Shown in pieces: positions 7,767-14,946 of a stretch of DNA of 31,026 nucleotides. Origin of the DNA: Promethearchaeota archaeon (GTDB lineage: Archaea > Asgardarchaeota > Lokiarchaeia > Sigynarchaeales > SOKP01); contig JAHLWJ010000012.1 of assembly GCA_019057975.1 (NCBI GenBank), positions 1-31,026 of the forward strand, in the 5' to 3' direction. Every line of letters starts with the position of its first letter. The stretch's first letter is position 1. The notes under the pieces are model-generated. The model did not search any database. It saw only the letters and a program-made list of their open reading frames with translations, and was not told the DNA's origin. The position numbers and the translations under genes are program-made.

Positions 7767-9596
7767 TTAAAAGTTATACTTCTGGTTCTGAATATTTTTA
7801 TAAATATCTTTCGTCAAATGTATGTACCCTGACTTGTTTAGTAGCATAACATATAGTTGATCATCAATATATTGAGGATCAATGCCTTCTTCTTTGAGTT
7901 TTACTTTTTTAAATTTAAAAGTTTGTGTAATTGAGAGATCTGACTTAAATCTGAGAAAAATTGGGATGGCATACGGGGCAAGATTCTCATTAAGAAGCTT
8001 TGCCAGTTCCTTGAAATTAAATTCATTAACGCTGGATGAGGGAACAATTGCTGCCATTCCTACTCGTCCATCTACAAATGGTATCTTTACCCCATAAACG
8101 GATGACATTGAGATTTGATCAAATGTATTGAGGACTTGTTCTACTTCAGTAGTTGAAACATTATGTCCCTTCCATCGGAAAGTATCTCCGAGACGATCTA
8201 CAAATTGAGCGTGATTACATCCTTGATTCCGCATTAAATCACCTGTATTAAACCACTCATCCCCTTCTTTAAAAACATTATTATACAGCTTCGCTTCAGT
8301 TGCTTTTTTATCAGTATATCCCCTAAATTTACTTGTATCCGTACTTTCGAATAGAACTAAGCCAACTTCACCACGACGCACTTTTCTCATAAATCCTCTC
8401 GTGTTTCTAATGGGTTTATCTTCCTCAAGATCGTACCTTACAATGGCATAACCACCAGCGGAATATCCACATGTACAATCAAAATTTAATACATTAGCAA
8501 AAGCTCCGTTCCCTTCTGATGACCCATAAAATTCTCCAATAAAAGGGATCTTAAATCGTTTTTTAAAATCTAGCCAAATTTCTGGACGGAGACCATTCCC
8601 AATCACTACTCTAACAGGATTATTTGAATCATCTGGTTTAGGAGGTTGGTTCATTAAATAACGACATATTTCTCCAACATAATTAAAGCCAGTCGCATTA
8701 AATTTACGAACATCTTCCCAGAAGCGACTAACGCTGAATTTACGAGCTAAAGCTAAAGCACCTCCATAAATAAAGATGGATGGCCATCCCGTCATTAGAG
8801 CTGTACCGTGAAAAAAAGGTAGTGGAATATACATAGTATCATCAGAAGAAAAATCTGCGATCATTCTCCCAAAAACAGAACCCGCAGCAATTACTCTATA
8901 ATGTGTTAAAAGTGCTGCTTTAGGTAATCCCGTCGTACCGGAAGTAAATATATAAGCAATAACATCTGATGTCTTAACATCAATTGTAGTTGGTGGATTC
9001 TCTATAGGGAAATCCATTACAGTTTGCGGAAGGTCAATAAATTCATCAGGAAGGTTCATCTCCCCACTATCATTTATAAAACAGAGTTGTTTGACATCTG
9101 ATAAGTTGACATCAGATTTAACCTTATTAAATGTATCAAAACATTCTTCACCTATTACGATAATTTTCCCAGGGGTAAGATTTAAACTATACACCAAGGT
9201 TTTTTTACGTAGATCAGTATTGATCATTGAAGATATCACACCGATTTTAGCATTAGCGGTATAAACCAGCAATAATTCAATGCGGTTTTCTATTAAAACC
9301 TTTACAATATCACCTCTTTTTAAACCTAAAGAGATAAAATAATTCGCATACTGGTTAACCTTGTCATTAAATTCTTTATAAGTAAGAATAGTATCTTCAA
9401 ATTTAATAGCGGGATTATTAGGGTGTTTTTGAGCATTTTGTTCAAGAATGGATCCCCATGAAATTTTATTTTCTTCAGAAATTTTCCCAATTTCTTGGAT
9501 GAATTCAGCATAGTTTTTAATCCATTCTTGAAATCTTTTATTAAACTCTTCAACATCTATGATATTAGATTTATCAGTTTTTGATGTTTCTAACAT
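7767..9596 (-). CDS. FATP-like AMP-forming fatty acyl-CoA ligase
   Basis: This 609-residue adenylate-forming enzyme is closest in pattern to the FATP/very-long-chain acyl-CoA synthetase group. The ATP-binding loop is YIFTSGTTGLPKA at 215-227. EFYGSSEGN follows at 355-363, the TGD motif at 451-453 and the DRLGDTFRWKGHN hinge at about 467-479. A late lysine in the TFKFKK region could be the catalytic one. The reaction would be fatty acid plus ATP and CoA to acyl-CoA, AMP and pyrophosphate. No carrier-protein domain is fused to it. It is convergent with the half-length beta-helix membrane gene. That neighbourhood is reminiscent of Pls-type enzymes, in which an adenylation module and such a membrane region sit in one chain. 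The chain length of the substrate is unknown. Confidence 0.92.
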   Translation of the reverse strand: MLETSKTDKSNIIDVEEFNKRFQEWIKNYAEFIQEIGKISEENKISWGSILEQNAQKHPNNPAIKFEDTILTYKEFNDKVNQYANYFISLGLKRGDIVKVLIENRIELLLVYTANAKIGVISSMINTDLRKKTLVYSLNLTPGKIIVIGEECFDTFNKVKSDVNLSDVKQLCFINDSGEMNLPDEFIDLPQTVMDFPIENPPTTIDVKTSDVIAYIFTSGTTGLPKAALLTHYRVIAAGSVFGRMIADFSSDDTMYIPLPFFHGTALMTGWPSIFIYGGALALARKFSVSRFWEDVRKFNATGFNYVGEICRYLMNQPPKPDDSNNPVRVVIGNGLRPEIWLDFKKRFKIPFIGEFYGSSEGNGAFANVLNFDCTCGYSAGGYAIVRYDLEEDKPIRNTRGFMRKVRRGEVGLVLFESTDTSKFRGYTDKKATEAKLYNNVFKEGDEWFNTGDLMRNQGCNHAQFVDRLGDTFRWKGHNVSTTEVEQVLNTFDQISMSSVYGVKIPFVDGRVGMAAIVPSSSVNEFNFKELAKLLNENLAPYAIPIFLRFKSDLSITQTFKFKKVKLKEEGIDPQYIDDQLYVMLLNKSGYIHLTKDIYKNIQNQKYNF

Positions 9597-9722
9597 TTTA
9601 AAAGCCTTTATGATTTATAATTATAAAAAAATTTTGCAATTAGAATTATTAGATTTTTTCTGATTATAAATCTTACAATTTATTAAAAAATCTAGTTTCA
9701 AATTTTAGAAAAAAAGTTTCTT

Positions 9723-10430
9723 TTACTTAAGTATAAAATACATACGTCGATTATTTTTACCTTTGTTTACAGTTTTAATTACTTCAATTTTTCCGATTTC
9801 TGAAAGGTGGCTAACATGAGTGCCACCATCTACTTGTTTATCGATATCTCCAATTTTTACAATTCGAAATTCTTTAAGATTCTCAGGTAATCCTACAGCC
9901 AAGCGAGCTAATTCAGGTTTTCCTAAAACATCTTGTCTTGACATGTAATCTATAGTAATGGGCAGATTTTGTTCTATAATTTCGTTGGCTTCATCTACAT
10001 AAGCTTTTAATTTTTCAGGTGAATAATCAATCATAGAGAAATCCATTCTTGTTTTGTCTAGTTCGATTTGGTTACCTGTAATTTTAGCATCAGCTCTTCT
10101 GTATAGAATGTTTGAGATAAGATGAGAAGCAGTATGGTATTGCATATAAGTATATCTTCGATTCCAATCGAGTTCACAAGAAACTTCGTCACCTCCTTGT
10201 AGCCCAAGTTTGTCTACCTCATGACTAATTTCACCAGAAAATTTACCAACATAAACCACTTTAAATTTTTCATCATTTTTGATTATAAAACCTTCGTCCC
10301 AATTTTGTCCGCCTCCCTTAGGGTAGAATGCGGTTTGATCAAGTACAACAAATTTTCCATCTTTCACACTGGTAACTTTTGTATTCCAACTTTTAAGATA
10401 GGAATCATCCATATATAAAGCTCTTACCAT
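9723..10430 (-). CDS. alaX: AlaX-type alanyl-tRNA editing protein
   Basis: This freestanding editing protein is homologous to the editing domain of alanyl-tRNA synthetase and hydrolyses mischarged Ser- or Gly-tRNA(Ala). About 235 residues are read from the ATG at 10430, which puts the family's N-terminal strand (MVRALYMDDSYLK) first; an earlier ATG adds seven residues. The glycine motif YPKGGGQ at 37-42 marks the longer AlaX-M/L type. Zinc ligands H99 and H103 (HTASH) are present. In the second motif H205 (GGTH) is kept, but the usual cysteine is aspartate (D201). It lies 38 bases downstream of the twin zinc-ribbon genes on the same strand and is probably co-transcribed with them. Confidence 0.92.
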   Translation of the reverse strand: MVRALYMDDSYLKSWNTKVTSVKDGKFVVLDQTAFYPKGGGQNWDEGFIIKNDEKFKVVYVGKFSGEISHEVDKLGLQGGDEVSCELDWNRRYTYMQYHTASHLISNILYRRADAKITGNQIELDKTRMDFSMIDYSPEKLKAYVDEANEIIEQNLPITIDYMSRQDVLGKPELARLAVGLPENLKEFRIVKIGDIDKQVDGGTHVSHLSEIGKIEVIKTVNKGKNNRRMYFILK

Positions 10431-10468
10431 AAAGAGTAAAAAAGTAGGCAAACTTAAAATTTTAACTT

Positions 10469-10627
10469 TTAATCATTTTCATGAATTTCTGAAGGTTTAA
10501 CCCCATCAAATAATTCAAGCTTTAAGAATTTCTTCTCTCTATTGCAGTTAGGACAGAAGTAGATACCTGGTTCTCTATTCTTAAAACTATAGCCACATTC
10601 TTTATCCACTGCGTAAAACAAATTCAT
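10469..10627 (-). CDS. Zinc-ribbon microprotein, degenerate twin
   Basis: This 52-residue protein has ECGYSFKNREPG followed by CPNC and a hydrophilic tail (VKPSEIHEND). It aligns over its whole length with the ribbon encoded 27 bases upstream. The first cysteine of the first zinc knuckle is replaced: its twin has CKEC where this one has DKEC. With only three of four ligands it may bind zinc poorly, use another ligand, or depend on dimer formation with its twin. The same pattern of glycine and proline residues supports real coding. It lies between the intact ribbon gene and alaX on the same strand. Function is unknown; such ribbons often bind nucleic acid or protein. Confidence 0.75.
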   Translation of the reverse strand: MNLFYAVDKECGYSFKNREPGIYFCPNCNREKKFLKLELFDGVKPSEIHEND

Positions 10628-10654
10628 AGAATAAAAATAATTTAGGATTCCTAT

Positions 10655-10807
10655 TTAATTTATCTCATGAAGTTCATTTGGTTTAGCACCACAAAAAGCT
10701 TCAAACTTGATAAACATCATTTCTTTTGAGCAATTAGGGCAAAAATGTTTACCAGGTTCCTTATTCTCGAAGGAATAGCCACATTCTTTACAAACAATAG
10801 CATTCAT
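10655..10807 (-). CDS. Zinc-ribbon microprotein, intact twin
   Basis: This 50-residue protein has a four-cysteine ribbon: C6 and C9 in CKEC, C23 and C26 in CPNC, joined by GYSFENKEPGKHF. The tail FEAFCGAKPNELHE is conserved in its twin. It starts at an ATG and is the first gene of a short leftward group with the degenerate twin and alaX. The conserved tail in both copies suggests a shared binding partner. Small ribbons of this kind are common and poorly characterised in archaea. I cannot assign a function. The full-length match with a neighbouring frame makes real coding very likely. Confidence 0.8.
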   Translation of the reverse strand: MNAIVCKECGYSFENKEPGKHFCPNCSKEMMFIKFEAFCGAKPNELHEIN

Positions 10808-11005
10808 ACTTTAATTATCATAAATAGTGTTTTAATAGGTTCTTGTTATAAATTAGAAAAATGTAAAATTTCAGTTATACTTTTAATAAGTTTTTCATAA
10901 AGAAAATAAATAAATTAAAAGGCTTTTATAATTAATTTATAAATTAATCTAATTAATGATATTACATATTACGATCATCTAATTACATCAAATTAAGTGA
11001 ATTTA

Positions 11006-12043
11006 ATGAAATCTGTTCAATGGGCTGGTACTAAATTCGAAATAATAAATGGCTTCCTCGATTTAGGGCTTCTTGAAATCAAAGATATTGAGGAAATTAT
11101 TGGTTTAAACAACGTTAAAGGTTTGAATAATCTTGAACTTAGCTCTAATGAAATCGTTGTAATAAGAGGATTAGATAGCCTAGCAGATTTAGAGATTCTA
11201 AATTTAGGGAGTAATAAAATAAGAGAAATAAAAGGGTTAGACAAACTGGAGAATCTCGAAATATTACATTTAATCAGCAACGAAATAAAAGAAATCAAGG
11301 GATTAGAGAATTTACCTAATTTGAAAGAATTATATCTTAGGGGAAACAAAATTGAAGAATTAAAAGGTTTAGAAAATCTTACTTCTCTTCAGAGATTAGA
11401 CCTATCTTGGAATAACATCTCAAAAATCCAAGGGCTTGATAATTTGAGTAATCTTGAAGTTTTATGGGTTGCAGGAAATCAATTACAAAAAATCGAAAAC
11501 TTAGAAAATCAAAAGAATCTAGAAGTCTTAAATATAGCAGGAAATCAAGTTTCAAGTATAGAAGGGTTTGAAAATCTGAAGAACTTAAAAAGTCTTTATC
11601 TTAACAATAATTCAATTCAAGAAATAAAAAATCTTGAAGACTTAGAAAATTTGGAAACACTATGGTTAAATTCAAACCAGATTTCAGAAATTAGGGGATT
11701 AGATAACTGTAAGGAATTACAAATCTTAAATTTAAAACAAAATAATTTGAGCCAGATCAAAGGTTTATATTCTCTAACAAATTTAGAGAATATTTTTCTC
11801 TCAGAAAATAATATAGGTGAAATTAAGGGATTAGAACCACTCACCAAATTAGAAACACTTGATTTGGGCCAAAACAGGATAATACAAATTAAAGGTTTAG
11901 AATCTTTAGTTAACTTAAAAGATTTATGGATTGCAGACAACGTTATACCTCAAAAAATTATTGATCAATTGGGGGGTTTGGATTCAGGCGGGTGTGCTAA
12001 TGATCCTTTAAAATTTGTTCAATATTGTCTTGTGAACCTTTAA
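11006..12043 (+). CDS. SDS22-like leucine-rich-repeat protein
   Basis: About 345 residues consist almost entirely of 22-residue leucine-rich repeats with the pattern LxxLxNLExLxLxxNxIxxIKG. I count roughly twelve. The period and the I-x-x-I-x-G-L turn are SDS22-like, a form common in eukaryotic phosphatase regulators and in Asgard genomes. The C-terminal cap is GGLDSGGCANDP followed by KFVQYCLVNL. It has no signal peptide or membrane segment, so it is probably a cytoplasmic protein-binding scaffold. I chose the ATG at 11006; an in-frame GTG lies nine bases earlier. A zinc-ribbon reading frame follows in another frame and may once have been its C-terminus. The repeat class is certain, the partner unknown. 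Confidence 0.92.
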   Translation: MKSVQWAGTKFEIINGFLDLGLLEIKDIEEIIGLNNVKGLNNLELSSNEIVVIRGLDSLADLEILNLGSNKIREIKGLDKLENLEILHLISNEIKEIKGLENLPNLKELYLRGNKIEELKGLENLTSLQRLDLSWNNISKIQGLDNLSNLEVLWVAGNQLQKIENLENQKNLEVLNIAGNQVSSIEGFENLKNLKSLYLNNNSIQEIKNLEDLENLETLWLNSNQISEIRGLDNCKELQILNLKQNNLSQIKGLYSLTNLENIFLSENNIGEIKGLEPLTKLETLDLGQNRIIQIKGLESLVNLKDLWIADNVIPQKIIDQLGGLDSGGCANDPLKFVQYCLVNL

Positions 12044-12054
12044 TATTAGGATAG

Positions 12055-12168
12055 GGCTTCGGAGAATGTGAATTGTGTGGGGGTATTGGCACAATTATAA
12101 TTTACCGTAGTGACTTGGAAGAATTCGAAGAAATTGAATGTGAGAATTGCAATACTAAACATTACTAA
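12055..12168 (+). pseudogene. Stranded zinc-ribbon reading frame downstream of the LRR gene
   Basis: The frame reads GFGECELCGGIGTIII, then YRSDLEEFEEIECENCNTKHY and a stop. CELC and CENC form a convincing zinc-ribbon pair resembling DnaJ-like CxxCGG knuckles. There is no ATG: a TAG stops the frame just upstream at 12052. The only in-frame start (TTG at 12073) would cut off the first cysteine. The LRR gene ends 11 bases before, in a different frame. It is most easily explained as a remnant, or as a C-terminal domain separated by a frameshift or sequencing error. Confidence 0.45.
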
Positions 12169-12314
12169 AGTTAATATACCATATTGAAACCCTACATATT
12201 CTAAAAGTGTTTTTACTACTTCTATTAAGACCCTTTATTAAAGATATATACTTTAGAAAAAATTATATTATACAATAAGTATTAATTAGATTATCTTAAA
12301 ATTACATTTTCAAA

Positions 12315-12327
12315 GTGATAAAAATTG
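12315..12327 (+). promoter_or_regulatory. Ribosome-binding site and TTG start of glutamate dehydrogenase 1
   Basis: GTGAT at 12315-12319 lies five bases before TTG at 12325. No ATG occurs where the protein family begins (LDINPFE), so TTG is the natural start. The tandem downstream gene uses the same arrangement. Confidence 0.6.
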
Positions 12328-13578
12328 TTAGATATTAACCCTTTTGAAAGTGCGAAAAAAAAACTCGACATTGCAGCTGAAGTAATTGATTTAAAACCTA
12401 ACACTCTTGAATATTTAAAAAAAGTAGAACGATCTTTAATTGTGTCCATGCCTGTTGTTATGGATGATGGCTCACTTGAAATTTTTGAAGGATATAGAGT
12501 ACATCATTCAACCTTGCGTGGGCCTGCGAAAGGTGGTTTGAGATATTCTCCAGACGTAACCTTAGATGAAATAAAAGCATTAGCATTTTTGATGACGTTT
12601 AAAACAAGCCTGTTAGAATTACCTTTAGGAGGATCGAAAGGAGGAATTTGTGTTGATACGAAGAAGTTATCTCAAGATGAACTGAGAAAACTTACGAGAA
12701 GATATACTTCTGAGATTCTTAGCATGATTGGGCCTGATATTGATATTCTCGCACCGGATATGAATACTGGAGAGCGTGAAATGGCTTGGATTATGGATAC
12801 ATATTCGATGAACAAAGGTAGATCTATTCCTGGTGTTGTGACTGGAAAACCAATCGAGATTGGGGGGACAGTGGGACGTACCGATGCACCTGGAACTGGA
12901 ATGTATTACATTCTTCAATCTTTATGTGAAAAACAAAATATCAGTTTAACCTCAAGTAAAGTAGCAATTCAAGGATTTGGAAAAGTAGGGAGTGTAGTTG
13001 CCCAAATTTTAAGTGATGTTGGTTGTAAAATAATCGCTATCACCGATTCAGAGGGAGGGATTCATTCTGATAAAGGTTTAAACATTAATAAGCTGATTAG
13101 TTGGAAACAACAAGGCAAATCTTTAAAAAATTATGAAGAGAATAATGTAAAAAGCATTACAAATGAAGAATTATTTAGGACAAAATGTGATATCCTTATC
13201 CCCGCAGCAACAGAAAATCAGATTTTTAGTGGGAATGCAGATGAAATTGATTGCAATATTATCTTAGAAGGTGCTAATAGTCCTACAACATCTCAAGCAG
13301 ATACAATATTGAATGAAAAAGGAATAATTATCGTGCCAGATATTCTTGCTAATGCTGGTGGTTTATCTGTTTCGTATTTTGAATATATTCAAGATATTCA
13401 TTCATATTTTTGGAATCTTGAGAGAGTTAATAGAGAAATGAGAAGAATCTTACTTAGAGCATTTGAGTTTGTTTTAAATTTATCAAGCGAAAAAGATATA
13501 ACGTACCGTACTGCAGCATATGCAATAGGAGGAGAAAGATTAGCTAGAGCCCACGAATTAAGGGGGTTATTTCCATGA
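12325..13578 (+). CDS. gdhA: Glutamate dehydrogenase, first of a tandem pair
   Basis: This 417-residue enzyme of the hexameric Glu/Leu/Phe/Val dehydrogenase family interconverts 2-oxoglutarate plus ammonia and glutamate with NAD(P)H. The conserved lysines are K69 (GPAKGG), K93 (MTFK) and K105 (GGSKGG); the catalytic aspartate is D145 (APDMNT). The dinucleotide-binding GFGKVG lies at 217-222. Length is typical. Compared with the downstream paralog it has drifted: MTFKTS instead of MTWKCS, and AIGGERLARA instead of IIAVSRIAKA near the C-terminus. The catalytic set is intact, so it may be active, or it may be a regulatory subunit of a mixed hexamer as in Thermus GdhA/GdhB. A TTG start with an upstream GTGAT is preferred. 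Confidence 0.93.
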   Translation: MLDINPFESAKKKLDIAAEVIDLKPNTLEYLKKVERSLIVSMPVVMDDGSLEIFEGYRVHHSTLRGPAKGGLRYSPDVTLDEIKALAFLMTFKTSLLELPLGGSKGGICVDTKKLSQDELRKLTRRYTSEILSMIGPDIDILAPDMNTGEREMAWIMDTYSMNKGRSIPGVVTGKPIEIGGTVGRTDAPGTGMYYILQSLCEKQNISLTSSKVAIQGFGKVGSVVAQILSDVGCKIIAITDSEGGIHSDKGLNINKLISWKQQGKSLKNYEENNVKSITNEELFRTKCDILIPAATENQIFSGNADEIDCNIILEGANSPTTSQADTILNEKGIIIVPDILANAGGLSVSYFEYIQDIHSYFWNLERVNREMRRILLRAFEFVLNLSSEKDITYRTAAYAIGGERLARAHELRGLFP

Positions 13579-13622
13579 AACCAAAAAATTACATTTGAAA
13601 ATTAAAGAAAGAAAATATCGAA

Positions 13623-13636
13623 GGTGTAAAAACTTG
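13623..13636 (+). promoter_or_regulatory. Ribosome-binding site deciding the TTG start of glutamate dehydrogenase 2
   Basis: GGTG at 13623-13626 lies seven bases before TTG at 13634. This start gives MELNPFEIAKK, matching the N-terminus and length of the upstream paralog. A longer frame from TTG at 13595 would add 13 lysine- and arginine-rich residues with no counterpart, and is rejected. Confidence 0.65.
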
Positions 13637-14884
13637 GAATTAAATCCATTTGAAATAGCAAAAAAACAAATTGATATAGTGGCAAAAGAAATGGGATTGG
13701 ATCCAAATATAACTAAATATCTTAAAAGAATTGAAAGAGCTCTGATAGTCTCTATACCTATAATGATGGATGATGGTTCACTTCAAATTTTCGAAGGTTA
13801 TCGAGTTCACCACTCAACTGTGCGAGGTCCAGGAAAGGGGGGTATAAGGTTTGCTCCTGATGTTAATCTCGATGAAGTCAAAGCGTTAGCCACATGGATG
13901 ACTTGGAAATGTAGTCTTTTAAAATTACCATTAGGTGGAGCTAAAGGAGGAATACGTGTGAATCCTCGGGAATTATCAAGAAGAGAATTAGAAAAGCTTA
14001 CTAGAAGATATACAACGGGGATAATAAATATTATCGGGCCTGATATTGATATACCTGCTCCAGATGTTAATACAAATGCGCAGATCATGGCTTGGATCAT
14101 GGACACCTACAGTATGCAGAAGGGAAGGTCAGTACCTGGAGTTGTGACAGGAAAACCAATAGAGATTGGAGGATCAGTGGGTAGAAATTCCGCTACAGGA
14201 ATGGGGTTATATTTTATAGTTGATGTTATGTGTGAAACATTAAATACCAAACTAGAATCACAAACTATTGTTATTCAAGGTTTTGGTAATGTTGGTGGTT
14301 GGATCGCCAGTTTGTTATATGAACGGGGTTGTAAAATTTTAGCTGTTTCAGATATATCTGGTGGCCTTTATCATTCTGAAGGATTACAAATCGATAAATT
14401 ATTAGAATGGACACGGGAAGGTAATTATTTGAAAGATTTTGATGACGATAGATATAAACTTATTACCAACTCTGAATTATTAACAACTGAATGCGATATC
14501 TTAATACCAGCGGCTCTTGAAAATCAAATTACAAAAGAAAATGCGAATGATATTAATTGTAAAATCGTATTAGAAGGTGCTAATGGCCCCACTACACCGG
14601 ATGCAGATCGAATTTTATTTGATAAAGGAATACATGTAATTCCTGATATTCTTGCGAATGCTGGTGGCGTTTGTGTCTCATATTTCGAGTATGTCCAAGA
14701 TATCAGAGCTTATTTCTGGGATTTAGATAGAATTAATAAAGAACTTAAAAGAATTCTAACAGAAGCATTTGAAGATGTATACAAAGTCTATAAAGAAAGA
14801 AAAATACAAATTCGTACAGCAGCTTACATTATCGCTGTATCTCGGATTGCTAAAGCATTTGATTTAAGAGGTATTTTTCCTTAA
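13634..14884 (+). CDS. gdhA: Glutamate dehydrogenase, second of a tandem pair
   Basis: About 416 residues with the canonical archaeal glutamate dehydrogenase pattern. K68 (GPGKGG), K92 (MTWK) and K104 (GGAKGG) are followed by the catalytic D144 (APDVNT), and GFGNVGG is in the Rossmann domain. The C-terminal helix TAAYIIAVSRIAKA is the common family form, making this the more conventional of the two enzymes. It starts 55 bases after the first gene ends, on the same strand, so the two are probably one transcript. Whether it prefers NAD or NADP cannot be told from the sequence with confidence. The pair may form homo- or heterohexamers. Confidence 0.95.
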   Translation: MELNPFEIAKKQIDIVAKEMGLDPNITKYLKRIERALIVSIPIMMDDGSLQIFEGYRVHHSTVRGPGKGGIRFAPDVNLDEVKALATWMTWKCSLLKLPLGGAKGGIRVNPRELSRRELEKLTRRYTTGIINIIGPDIDIPAPDVNTNAQIMAWIMDTYSMQKGRSVPGVVTGKPIEIGGSVGRNSATGMGLYFIVDVMCETLNTKLESQTIVIQGFGNVGGWIASLLYERGCKILAVSDISGGLYHSEGLQIDKLLEWTREGNYLKDFDDDRYKLITNSELLTTECDILIPAALENQITKENANDINCKIVLEGANGPTTPDADRILFDKGIHVIPDILANAGGVCVSYFEYVQDIRAYFWDLDRINKELKRILTEAFEDVYKVYKERKIQIRTAAYIIAVSRIAKAFDLRGIFP

Positions 14885-14946
14885 TTATTTTTAAATTGCA
14901 ATTTTACGATTAATCTAAAATTATATCTTACCTTTGTTGTTATAAT

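Noticed and set aside
7767..9596. Reading the ligase as an NRPS adenylation domain
   Set aside because: No carrier-protein serine motif follows, and the motif set is FATP-like rather than amino-acid activating.
11017..11940. Long open frames on the minus strand within the LRR gene
   Set aside because: They arise because the 66-base repeats lack stops in the antisense frame. Their translations are themselves repetitive and low in plausibility.
11100..11940. Regularly spaced repeats suggesting a CRISPR array
   Set aside because: The period is 66 bases, the repeats are degenerate and in frame, and they translate into leucine-rich repeats.
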